This document shows, piece by piece, positions 6,308 through 13,308 of a stretch of DNA of 21,361 bases (its first letter is position 1; every line of letters begins with the position of its first letter). The notes beneath the pieces were generated by a model that ran no database searches, was not told the DNA's origin, and was given only the letters and a program-made list of their open reading frames with translations. The position numbers were made by a program, and so were the translations under genes. Location of the stretch: NCBI GenBank assembly GCA_035548775.1, contig DASZSI010000188.1, positions 1-21,361 of the forward strand, written 5' to 3'. The stretch is from UBA7672 sp035548775. GTDB lineage: Bacteria > Pseudomonadota > Alphaproteobacteria > Caulobacterales > Hyphomonadaceae.

Positions 6308-7525
6308 CTAGGCTTCCGTCGACAGGATCACGGATCGGACGGTCGGATAGATCTGATTTTCCCATCGCCGCCCGTTGAATACGCCATAATGGCCGACGCC
6401 CGGCTGCAGGTGCTGGCTGCGCAGGTGCGGGCGCAGCTTGGTCACCAGTTCGTGCGCGGCGGCCGTCTGCCCGACCGAGCAGATATCGTCCCGCTCGCCT
6501 TCCACCGTCAGCAGCGCGGTCCGCCGGATCGCCGAGCAGTCGATCGGCTCGCCGCGATGCTTCAGCCGGCCCAGAGGCAGGCGCATCTCCTGGAACACCC
6601 AGGCCACCGTCTCGAGATAGAACTCCTCGGTGAGGTCGAGCACGGCGAAGTACTCGTCGTAGAACTCCTTGATGACCTCGGCCTCTTCTTCCTCGCCATC
6701 GACCAGGTGCTTGTAGAGGTTCTTGTGCGCATCGATGTGGCGCTGCGGGTTCATCGCCATGAAGGCGGTCAGCTGCATGAAGCCCGGATAGACCCTCCGG
6801 CCCCAGCCCGGCAGAGGGAAGGGCACGGTCGAGATCAGGTTGTTCCTGAACCACTCGATCGGGTGCTCGGTCGCGAGGTTGTTCACCGAAGTCGGATTGA
6901 TGCGGCAGTCGATCGGCCCGGCCATCAGGGTGAGCGAACGTGGCTCGCACGGGTTTTTCTGCGCCGCCATGATCGCTGTCGCAGCCAGCGCCTGCACGCA
7001 GGGTTGGCACACCGCCACCACATGCGCGCCGGGGCCGAGGTGCTCCAGCATCCGGATCAGGTAGTCGACATAATCCTCGAAGCCGAACCGTCCGGCGGTC
7101 AGCGGTACGTCCCGCGCGTTCTTCCAGTCGGTGATGTAGACGTCGTGATCCTGCAGCATGGTGCGCACCGTGCCCCGCAGCAGGGTCGCAAAGTGGCCGG
7201 ACAGGGGGGCGACGATCAGGACTCGCGGCTGGGGCGCGTCGATGTCCTTCTTGAAGTGCAGGAGGTTGCCGAACGGCAGGTCGAGCGCGACCTCCTCGAC
7301 CACCAGCGCTTCCTTGTTCTCGACCTTGACCGAGGTGATCCCGAAAGGCTGCGACACGTGGGTCAATTGGGCGCGGGCCGCCATCTCCAGGGCGGCCATG
7401 ATGCGCCGCGCCGCGGGCGAATCTCCGGCTCCATTCAAGGCGGGGCGCAGTTTTAATGCGGCCAGCGCAGCAGCGCGAAAGGGCGCCGAAGCCTGCATCT
7501 GGGCTTCGTAAATGTGGTACCACAT
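6308..7525 (-). CDS. phaZ: Intracellular poly(3-hydroxyalkanoate) depolymerase
   Basis: PhaZ hydrolyses the polyester of intracellular storage granules to 3-hydroxyacid units, working at the granule surface without a signal peptide. The 405-residue length and the MWYHIYEAQ start match the PhaZa1 type described in Ralstonia. The catalytic triad is visible: Cys173 in AVCQPC (Cys replaces Ser of the lipase box), an Asp in GERDDICS at residues 346-347, and His379 in GVGHYGVF. Spacings agree with the Ralstonia residues I recall (C183, D355, H388). The C-terminal depolymerase domain covers about residues 200-402. The gene is divergent from a glutathione transferase gene. No PHA synthase or phasin is in the window. 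Confidence 0.95.
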   Translation of the reverse strand: MWYHIYEAQMQASAPFRAAALAALKLRPALNGAGDSPAARRIMAALEMAARAQLTHVSQPFGITSVKVENKEALVVEEVALDLPFGNLLHFKKDIDAPQPRVLIVAPLSGHFATLLRGTVRTMLQDHDVYITDWKNARDVPLTAGRFGFEDYVDYLIRMLEHLGPGAHVVAVCQPCVQALAATAIMAAQKNPCEPRSLTLMAGPIDCRINPTSVNNLATEHPIEWFRNNLISTVPFPLPGWGRRVYPGFMQLTAFMAMNPQRHIDAHKNLYKHLVDGEEEEAEVIKEFYDEYFAVLDLTEEFYLETVAWVFQEMRLPLGRLKHRGEPIDCSAIRRTALLTVEGERDDICSVGQTAAAHELVTKLRPHLRSQHLQPGVGHYGVFNGRRWENQIYPTVRSVILSTEA

Positions 7526-7566
7526 GACTCGGCGCGCTCTATTTCTAGGCAGATGCGTGACCCGGA

Positions 7567-7586
7567 AGGCTTCGTTAAGGAAGCCT
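7567..7586. promoter_or_regulatory. Inverted repeat between phaZ and GST, possible operator
   Basis: AGGCTTC at 7567-7573 is mirrored by GAAGCCT at 7580-7586 with a 6-base centre. It lies in the 128-bp divergent region, 42 bp before the phaZ ATG and 68 bp before the GST ATG. Position and symmetry suit a dimeric regulator, but no regulator gene is adjacent and promoter boxes are not clear. Confidence 0.4.
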
Positions 7587-7653
7587 AGTTCCCCGCCTAC
7601 TGCACTGCGACATACCATTGCATATTAGGATTAAGGGCAAGGAAAGTGCCGTC

Positions 7654-8310
7654 ATGGCAGGCGCAAAACTCACCATATCGAGCAGGAACTACTCGTCCTG
7701 GTCGCTCCGGGCCTGGCTTTTCTGCCAGTTGGCCGGCTTGGAAGTGGACGTCGAAAGCGTGCCGCTCGACGACCCAAACAATCGGGCGGAGCTACTCCTC
7801 CTCAGCCCTACCGTCCTGACGCCCCGGCTCGAGCACAACGGCGCCAGCGTCTGGGACACCATCGCGATCGCTGAATACCTTGACGAATACTTCCCCAAGG
7901 CCGGCCTCCTGCCGGAAGAACGCGTGAAGCGCGCCCATTGCCGTTCGATCGTGGGCGAGATGCATGGCGGCTTCTACAACCTGCGTTCCGCCCTGCCGAT
8001 GAACCTGCGCGCACGCTATCCAGGCTTCCGAGTGTTCACCGGGGCGAGGGGCGACATCCGCCGGGTGCTGACGATCTGGACCGAGTGCTTCGAGGCCTAT
8101 CGCGGACGCTTCCTGTTCGGCGATGCGCCGACGCTCGCCGATGCGATGTACGCCCCGGTCTGCACCCGATTCGTAACCTACGACGTGGCTGTGGAGGGCA
8201 AGGCCGCAGAATACCGCGACCGCATCATGGCCTGGGCCCCGATGCAGCAATGGATCGAGGAGTCTAAAGCCGAGCCGATGGAGATCGAGGAACTCGACAT
8301 CGAGTTCTAG
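7654..8310 (+). CDS. Glutathione S-transferase family protein
   Basis: A 218-residue cytosolic GST-fold protein. The N-terminal thioredoxin-like domain opens with KLTISSRNYSSWSLRAWLF, the serine-rich loop that holds glutathione in this subgroup. It continues to SPTVLTPRLEHNGASVWDTIAIAEYLDEYFP, which includes the cis-proline turn and the S/W-D-T-x-AI glutathione-binding segment. The helical C-terminal domain follows, with FLFGDAPTLADAMYAPVCTRF being the usual N-capping GDxPTLADA motif. ATG 7654 is preceded by AAGGAAAG. Substrate unknown. The DUF1801 gene follows after 36 bases on the same strand. Confidence 0.93.
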   Translation: MAGAKLTISSRNYSSWSLRAWLFCQLAGLEVDVESVPLDDPNNRAELLLLSPTVLTPRLEHNGASVWDTIAIAEYLDEYFPKAGLLPEERVKRAHCRSIVGEMHGGFYNLRSALPMNLRARYPGFRVFTGARGDIRRVLTIWTECFEAYRGRFLFGDAPTLADAMYAPVCTRFVTYDVAVEGKAAEYRDRIMAWAPMQQWIEESKAEPMEIEELDIEF

Positions 8311-8320
8311 GGCGGCTTAG

Positions 8321-8341
8321 CTCCCTGCTGTAGCAGGGAGG
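8321..8341 (+). promoter_or_regulatory. Hairpin enclosing the ribosome-binding site of the DUF1801 gene
   Basis: CTCCCTGCT (8321-8329) is the exact reverse complement of AGCAGGGAG (8332-8340). It can fold as an 8-bp stem with a TGTA loop. The right arm plus 8341 is GGGAGG, the Shine-Dalgarno of the ATG at 8347, and the left arm is its anti-Shine-Dalgarno. The hairpin begins 10 bases after the GST stop and has no T-tract, so it looks translational rather than terminating. Confidence 0.65.
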
Positions 8342-8346
8342 CGCTG

Positions 8347-8802
8347 ATGCCGGCAAAGCCAGCCAGGCCCAGAAAGACGGCGCCCAGGTCGGCGCGGAAA
8401 AGGCCCGTCCTGCTTTCCGGCGGCAATCCGCAGATCGCCAAGGGCGAAGGCGATGCGCCGGTCAAGGCCTACATCGCCGCGGCGCCGGGCTGGAAGCGCG
8501 AGGCGGTGCGCGCCATCGACGCTCTCATCGTCAGAACCGTTCCCGGTGTGCGGAAGGCGGTAAAGTGGAACTCCCCCTTCTACGGCGTCGAGCCCGGACA
8601 CTGGATGCTGAACCTTCATCTCTACGACCGGTTCATCAAGGTCGCTTTCTTCCGGGGCACATCTCTCAAGCCGATGCCTCCGATCGCTTCCAAGATGAAG
8701 GAGGTCCGGTATTTCCATGTCCACCAAGACGACAGGCTCGACGAAACGCAGTTCGCCGCCTGGGTGAAGCAGGCCAGCAAGCTGCCGGGCCAGCGGATGT
8801 GA
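8347..8802 (+). CDS. DUF1801 (YdhG-like) protein
   Basis: A 151-residue small basic protein of the DUF1801/YdhG fold. After a Lys/Arg/Pro-rich tail (residues 1-20), the domain runs NPQIAKGEGDAPVKAYIAAAPGWKREAVRAIDALI, VPGVRKAVKWNSPFYG, then HLYDRFIKVAFFRG. The K-W-x-x-P-F-Y-G segment is the family signature. Biochemical role is not established; members are often found with stress or resistance genes. It probably shares a transcript with the GST gene upstream, and its ribosome-binding site lies in a strong hairpin. Confidence 0.88.
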   Translation: MPAKPARPRKTAPRSARKRPVLLSGGNPQIAKGEGDAPVKAYIAAAPGWKREAVRAIDALIVRTVPGVRKAVKWNSPFYGVEPGHWMLNLHLYDRFIKVAFFRGTSLKPMPPIASKMKEVRYFHVHQDDRLDETQFAAWVKQASKLPGQRM

Positions 8803-8817
8803 AAGCCTCCGGGCCTG

Positions 8818-9666
8818 CTATTCGGCCGGCGGCCAGGCCGTCGTCGCCAGCGCCACCGCGAGGATCGCCGCCGCAAAGCTTATCGTCTCCACCGTCAGCG
8901 TCATGTGCAGCCAGCGCCGGCCATGCGCGCCATCGCGTGCGATCATGTTGGGGATCATGGTCTTGTTGAGCGCCCCCATCCCGATGGCCAGAATCGCCGC
9001 CGCCAGCTTGGCCAGGATCAGCTTGCCATAAGGCGTCGAAACCAGGGGTTCGAGACCTCCCAGGATCCGGAACGCCAACCACAGGCCGGCCAGCACCAGG
9101 ACGGGAATGGCGACAACCGCGAGTGTGCTGAAACGCGCCAGCCGCGTCATCAGGTCGGGATCGCTGATCGTCCGCGATGGCCGCAGGCTGATCGGCGCCG
9201 CCACCCAGAACGCTGCGATCACGACATGCAGCGCCACAATGGCGGGCGCCTCGGCGGGATTGGTAATGCCCTGCGTGTGTCCAGTCAGCCCGAATGCCGC
9301 CGCCATGGTCAGCGCGCCGACGGACGCCAGCCAGGCGAGCCGCATCGCGGCGCCCGCCGCGATCAGCAATGTCCCGATCGCCAGCGCAAGATCGGCCCGG
9401 GCCAGCGCCGACCAGGCAAGACCCAGCGTCGAGAGGTTGAAGGCGTCCGCGAAACCGGCGCCCAGCTCGCTGCTCACCAGCGCGAGCTTCATGATCGCGA
9501 AGCCAAAAGCGAGGATCGCCGCAACAAGCGAGGCAAAGAGGTATCCGCGCACCCGCGCCGCCTCGACCACAAAAGTCGCGTGCAGCGCCAGCCCGATCGC
9601 GATCAGGGCGGTTGCGTCGAACCCGATGGCGACGGCCGCCAGCCAGGGGGTGGCGGCATCGGCCAT
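8818..9666 (-). CDS. copD: Copper resistance membrane protein CopD
   Basis: A 282-residue inner-membrane protein with about eight helices, matching the CopD family that is thought to move copper across the inner membrane together with periplasmic CopC. Short polar loops separate hydrophobic stretches. The C-terminal half (about 155-280), with ALHVVIAAFWVAAP, the polar patch LMTRLARFSTLAV and ...YGKLILAKLAAAILAIG, is the conserved CopD domain. His residues in GHTQG and ALHVV are candidate metal ligands. It starts at ATG 9666, seven bases after the copC stop, so the two form an operon. No copA/copB or copper-sensing regulator is seen nearby. Confidence 0.93.
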   Translation of the reverse strand: MADAATPWLAAVAIGFDATALIAIGLALHATFVVEAARVRGYLFASLVAAILAFGFAIMKLALVSSELGAGFADAFNLSTLGLAWSALARADLALAIGTLLIAAGAAMRLAWLASVGALTMAAAFGLTGHTQGITNPAEAPAIVALHVVIAAFWVAAPISLRPSRTISDPDLMTRLARFSTLAVVAIPVLVLAGLWLAFRILGGLEPLVSTPYGKLILAKLAAAILAIGMGALNKTMIPNMIARDGAHGRRWLHMTLTVETISFAAAILAVALATTAWPPAE

Positions 9667-9673
9667 GGATCGC

Positions 9674-10036
9674 TCAGGACGCCTTCACGGTGAAATGCAC
9701 CATGCTGCTCATCGCATGGCCGTCCTTCGCCAGCGTCTTGAAGGTCAGCATGTAGAACCCGTTGGCCAGCTTCGGCAGCGGCACGGTGAAGTCCGTCGCG
9801 GCGGCTTTCGGCGGCGTATAGTTCAGCGCCACATCCTTGCCCTTCGCATCGACCAGGGCGACCGACGCCAGCGTCGCCTCGTGCTCCAGCGTGAACGAGA
9901 ACTTGTCCGGCGCGGTGGCCAGCGTGCTTTCGTTCTCGATGCTGGTCTTGGCGACCTTGGTGTGGGCGAAGGCCGGCATCGCCGACGCGGGCAAGAGGGC
10001 AAGAACGGCTGCGAGGCTCAATGTCTTGGCATTCAT
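9674..10036 (-). CDS. copC: Periplasmic copper-binding protein CopC
   Basis: A 120-residue secreted protein. Residues 1-24 form a signal peptide ending in AFA, so the mature chain starts with His25. An N-terminal histidine together with Asp105 and His107 in KDGHAM is the conserved Cu(II) site of CopC. There is no methionine-rich loop, so the Cu(I) site of the Pseudomonas type appears to be missing. The beta-sandwich strands follow, e.g. NGFYMLTFKTL. ATG 10036 gives the clean signal peptide; 13 extra in-frame residues upstream are rejected. First gene of copCD. Confidence 0.93.
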   Translation of the reverse strand: MNAKTLSLAAVLALLPASAMPAFAHTKVAKTSIENESTLATAPDKFSFTLEHEATLASVALVDAKGKDVALNYTPPKAAATDFTVPLPKLANGFYMLTFKTLAKDGHAMSSMVHFTVKAS

Positions 10037-10086
10037 GGGGAGGCCATCCGTTTCTGGTATCGGTGAACCCAGCATAAGCGACAGCA

Positions 10087-10107
10087 GCCGGAGGGGCCAC
10101 CTCCGGC
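10087..10107. other. Hairpin between receiver gene and copC
   Basis: GCCGGAGG (10087-10094) pairs perfectly with CCTCCGGC (10100-10107) around GGCCA. It lies downstream of the minus-strand receiver gene and upstream of copC. No T-tract follows in either direction, so a terminator call is weak; it could also be an operator. CCTCCGGC occurs a third time near 10120. Confidence 0.35.
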
Positions 10108-10165
10108 CGCATCACGACCTCCGGCGCGAAAAACTCGCCTGAATCCGCCGGTTTGAGCTGCCCGC

Positions 10166-10756
10166 TCAGAGGCCCGCGTCGTAGAGACCCGGCATCAGCT
10201 TCACCAGCTTGTCGACCACGTCGAAGCGGTTGAACGGCTTCAGGGTGTAGTCGGTCATGCCGATCGACATCAGCTTTCCCACCATCGGCCGATGCTTCTC
10301 GTCGATAAGGCCAAGGATCGGGATGTCCGCCCAGGGCGTCAGGCTGCGACGCACCCAGGTGATCGTGTCCGGCCCGGTCATCAGCGGCAGATCCATGTCG
10401 AGCAGCAGCAGGTCGAAGCTGCGCAGCGCCAGAAGGTCGACCGCCGACTGCCCGTCCTCCACCTCGATGACCGTGACACGCTCGCTCGACAGCAACACCC
10501 GCAGCATCCGGCGCTGGAACGCATCGTGTTCCGCCAACAGGATGCGCGTCAGCTCCTCATGCGGCCCGCGCATCCGCGTCTGCTGCTGTTGCGCCCTGGG
10601 GGTCAGCGCCTTGCGGATGTCGCTGATCGGTCCGAACGAATCGAACGCTTCCGGCGTCGCACCCATGTCGGTGCGCAGCTCCTGGTCAGTGTGAGCCTCT
10701 GGGCCCGGCCCATCGCCGAACGGCCAGATGCTGAGTTTGGCGTGGGAACCACGCAT
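10166..10756 (-). CDS. Receiver-domain protein with altered active site
   Basis: A 196-residue protein with an uncharacterised N-terminal region (about 1-68) and a single CheY-like receiver domain (about 70-190), without an output domain. Asp120 in LLLLDMDLPLMTG is the expected phosphorylation site and Lys173 in TLKPF the conserved lysine. The acidic pair is unusual: ILLAEHD has Glu76-His77 where E-D or D-D is normal. The switch Thr/Ser is replaced by Ile151 in ILGLID. The first start, ATG 10756, has a poor ribosome-binding site. A shorter start at 10666 has AGGAG upstream at slightly long spacing and keeps the whole receiver. No histidine kinase is adjacent. Confidence 0.9.
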   Translation of the reverse strand: MRGSHAKLSIWPFGDGPGPEAHTDQELRTDMGATPEAFDSFGPISDIRKALTPRAQQQQTRMRGPHEELTRILLAEHDAFQRRMLRVLLSSERVTVIEVEDGQSAVDLLALRSFDLLLLDMDLPLMTGPDTITWVRRSLTPWADIPILGLIDEKHRPMVGKLMSIGMTDYTLKPFNRFDVVDKLVKLMPGLYDAGL

Positions 10757-10896
10757 GGCAATTACCCGGGTCTTTCATCCCGCCCCTCATCATGCCTGAC
10801 CCTGCGCCTCCGACGCTAAGGCGTCGTGTTGGCCGGCCGCGCAATTACTTGGGCCGCGCTAACCAAGACAGGCCTCCGGAAGTTACAAAACGGCAA

Positions 10897-10923
10897 CGGC
10901 CCGGGCGTATTCCGCCCGGGCCG
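10897..10923 (-). terminator. Strong hairpin, probable terminator of the DUF3089 lipoprotein gene
   Basis: CGGCCCGGGCG (10897-10907) pairs perfectly over 11 bp with CGCCCGGGCCG (10913-10923), loop TATTC. Read on the minus strand it starts 24 bases after the hydrolase stop and is followed by TTGCCGTTTTG, an interrupted T-rich tail. It also shields the divergent receiver gene promoter region (10757-10896) from read-through. Confidence 0.65.
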
Positions 10924-10946
10924 CCTTCATCGCATTCGGGTTTTTC

Positions 10947-12209
10947 TTACGGGTGCGCCTTCTTCCAGGCCGCCGCCTGTTTACCGAGAACGTCCATCAG
11001 GTCGCCCATGCCCAGGTTCGCGTCGACCAGGTGAAGGCCCCAGCTCGGGTCGGGTTTTCCCTCGCGCATCACATCGGTCAGCGGATCGACCGTGCGCTTG
11101 TCCGTCTTCGACTCGTTGATGTGGACCTGCAGGTAGGTGTGGTTGCCGGTCTTGACGCACTGGGTGGTGATCCGGCCGGGAACCATCACGAAGGGCGTGT
11201 CGATCTTCTTGCCCGGAATCCACTCCTTGGTTCCGGTCGAGAAATAGGATTTCGGGTTCTTGGCGACGCCGCCGGTCATCGCCGCGGGGTTGGTGCAGGC
11301 CGCATCATTGCCATTCCGGCCGATGCCAAAGCCGGCGTTATCGGAAGGCGGAATATTGTCGCGATAGGACGACCAGGTGACGACGCAGCCAACATCGCCT
11401 GCCTTCTTGCACACCGGGATCGACTTGAACGAGCCGCCGACATCCTTGCCCGGCGGAACCTGGAAGGCCGTTCCCATGATAACCGCCGAGACCAGGACTT
11501 TCTGCGCGTCCTTGCCGTCGATCTTCGAGGCGATCAGCCGCGTGATCTGGCCGGATCCTTGGCTGTGCCCGACAATCACGACGCCGCGGCCATTGTTGAT
11601 GTGATTGAGGTAGTAGTCCCAGGCGTCATCGACATCGGCGTTGGCGTCGCCCGGGTTGCCGCGCTGAGGCACGGCGCCACCGGTTCCCTGACGCGCGCGC
11701 AGCGCGCCGAGCGTGAACTGGCGATACATCGGCGCATAGACCTTGCAGCGCACGCCCAGCCGCTCGACCTGGCTCTTCACCACGTTGAGCTCTTCATTGT
11801 TCGGGATCAGGTCGGACTCGGTGAAGGGGTCCAGCGACACCGTCGGGTAGATGTAGAAACAGTCGATCGGCGCGTTCGGGTCGGCCTTGAACTTCTCGAC
11901 CGTGGTCGACAGGTCCGCCTTGATGATCGTGGCGTCGATATTGGCGTCGCAGGCATTGTCCTTCTTGCCGGGCATGCACAGCCAGTTGGCCTGGTTCGAA
12001 TAGTCGGTGTGGACCAACGGTGGAGGCGCGGGCGGCGCCGGCGGGGGCGCGGGCGGGGCAGGCGGTGGCGGCGCGACCGCTACCGGCGCTGGCGCCGGTG
12101 CAGGCGCGGCAGCGGCAACCTGCTTGGCGTCCGGCTTCGGCGCTTCTGCTTGTTGGCTTGCGCAGGCGGCGGCGAACAGAATCGTGCTGGCTAGCAGAAG
12201 GCGTTTCAT
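10947..12209 (-). CDS. DUF3089-like alpha/beta-hydrolase lipoprotein
   Basis: A 420-residue predicted lipoprotein. ATG 12209 has GGGGAGAG upstream and gives a signal with lipobox FAAAC, lipidated Cys16. Residues 33-64 are an Ala/Pro linker, probably spanning the periplasm or cell wall. The globular part begins near residue 68 and contains DCFYIYPTVSLDP, characteristic of DUF3089. It then has the nucleophile elbow VGHSQGSG with Ser216. Candidate acid and base residues lie in the C-terminal half (e.g. HLVDANLGMGDL), but I cannot assign them. Many cysteines in the mature chain suggest disulfides. Likely an envelope esterase or lipase-like enzyme of unknown substrate. An 11-bp hairpin lies just downstream. 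Confidence 0.87.
   Translation of the reverse strand: MKRLLLASTILFAAACASQQAEAPKPDAKQVAAAAPAPAPAPVAVAPPPPAPPAPPPAPPAPPPLVHTDYSNQANWLCMPGKKDNACDANIDATIIKADLSTTVEKFKADPNAPIDCFYIYPTVSLDPFTESDLIPNNEELNVVKSQVERLGVRCKVYAPMYRQFTLGALRARQGTGGAVPQRGNPGDANADVDDAWDYYLNHINNGRGVVIVGHSQGSGQITRLIASKIDGKDAQKVLVSAVIMGTAFQVPPGKDVGGSFKSIPVCKKAGDVGCVVTWSSYRDNIPPSDNAGFGIGRNGNDAACTNPAAMTGGVAKNPKSYFSTGTKEWIPGKKIDTPFVMVPGRITTQCVKTGNHTYLQVHINESKTDKRTVDPLTDVMREGKPDPSWGLHLVDANLGMGDLMDVLGKQAAAWKKAHP
12014..12115. repeat. Low-complexity Gly/Cys-codon-rich DNA encoding the Ala/Pro linker
   Basis: The plus strand is almost pure GGC/GGG/GCG units. On the coding strand these are alternating GCC/CCG-type codons for the 32-residue Ala/Pro linker of the lipoprotein. 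Such tracts are prone to slippage and sequencing error, so linker length may vary between strains. Confidence 0.6.
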
Positions 12210-12250
12210 CCCGGTCTCTCCCCACGTTGGCTTGGGCCGACGTTTGTTAT

Positions 12251-12269
12251 CGACGGCTTTGTGCCGTCG
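12251..12269. promoter_or_regulatory. Hairpin or operator upstream of the DUF3089 lipoprotein gene
   Basis: CGACGGC (12251-12257) and GCCGTCG (12263-12269) form a perfect 7-bp inverted repeat with loop TTTGT. It is 42 bp upstream of the lipoprotein ATG and 51 bp downstream of the 3D-protein stop. No T-tract follows on the minus strand, so leader hairpin or operator is as likely as terminator. Confidence 0.35.
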
Positions 12270-12319
12270 CGCGGCACGCGCTGTCCAGAGGGGATGGCTC
12301 AACCCGCCGTGAGCAGGGA

Positions 12320-13138
12320 CTATTGCGCGGCTTCGCAGCGTCCGGATTGGCTGGCTCGGACTGCTTCTGCTGCAGGATCATCGTCAGCCACGATGAAGGC
12401 CGAAAAGGTGTGCGCTGACGTTGACGCAAACAGGCTTTCGAACGGACCCGCATCGTCGCTGCTCATGAACACGTCGACATGCCGGCCGTGGATCGCCCCG
12501 CCGCGATCGCCCGCGAACAGGTAGCCGTCATGCACATAGGTCTCGCCCTCGAACCTGAAGGCGATACCGCGCAATTCGGGAACATAGACTACGCTGCCGA
12601 TCGGAATGACGCCCGGATCGACCGCCACGGTGCGGAAGGGCAGAAGCGGAATGTCACGCACCCCGCAGCCGAGCGGATGCCCCACGGTCTTGAACCGGGC
12701 ACGCCGCGTCGCGCGCTTCACGCCATCCGGCAGGTTGCCCAGCTGGTCGTCGCAGTTCGCCTGCTCCGGGCCGTCGTCATCGATGAAGACATAGGCGGAT
12801 GTCTTCGACCGGGTCTTCACCGACACCGATCCCTGCAGGGCCGCGGCGCACCAGTCGACCCGGCGCAGCGGGGCCGAAATCGCCGCGCCCTCACGGTTCA
12901 GCAGCGGAAACACGTCTTCGGTCCCGGCTGGCGCGGGATGAAACTCAGGCGTGTGATAGTGCGTCGCCCAGAGTTTGAGGTCGGGACCCAGGGATCTGGG
13001 CGCGGGCGCCTCCAGCCTGAAATCCATCGCGAGAGCATAGGGTGTGGGCGCTACCGGGCGGGGCGGAATCGGCAAGGTCGATGCGGTTGCACAGGCCGTG
13101 AGGCCAAACACCAGAGCGAACGAGAAACGCCTCAGCAC
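12320..13138 (-). CDS. 3D-domain lipoprotein (paralogue 1)
   Basis: A predicted lipoprotein of 272 residues when started at GTG 13138, which has AGGG five to six bases upstream. It gives MLRRFSFALVFGLTAC, a lipobox with Cys16; the longer frame to 13270 would bury this signal. Residues 165-250 carry the 3D domain: FRTVAVDPGVIPIGSVVYVPEL, then HDGYLFAGDRGGAIHGRHVDVF. The three aspartates of this fold are present, though the usual DTGGAI reads DRGGAI. In MltA and related proteins 3D domains cleave or bind peptidoglycan, so a cell-wall role is likely. It is clearly related along its length to the next upstream gene (LKLWATxYHxP, GSVxV, GNLPDGVKxATRxARF), so the pair arose by duplication. Confidence 0.88.
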   Translation of the reverse strand: MLRRFSFALVFGLTACATASTLPIPPRPVAPTPYALAMDFRLEAPAPRSLGPDLKLWATHYHTPEFHPAPAGTEDVFPLLNREGAAISAPLRRVDWCAAALQGSVSVKTRSKTSAYVFIDDDGPEQANCDDQLGNLPDGVKRATRRARFKTVGHPLGCGVRDIPLLPFRTVAVDPGVIPIGSVVYVPELRGIAFRFEGETYVHDGYLFAGDRGGAIHGRHVDVFMSSDDAGPFESLFASTSAHTFSAFIVADDDPAAEAVRASQSGRCEAAQ

Positions 13139-13308
13139 GACATCCCTGCCGGACTCGGGAGCAAATTCGGACGCAGCATCGCCTTCGCGCCCTCCTTCAG
13201 GAGATAGACGCGACGCTTCTCCCGGAAAGAGGCGGTCGAATGTCTTCACCAGCACAGCGAAAGCGCCCAAGGCATTACGGAAGTCTTACAGCCTGATTTT
13301 CTTGAAGG

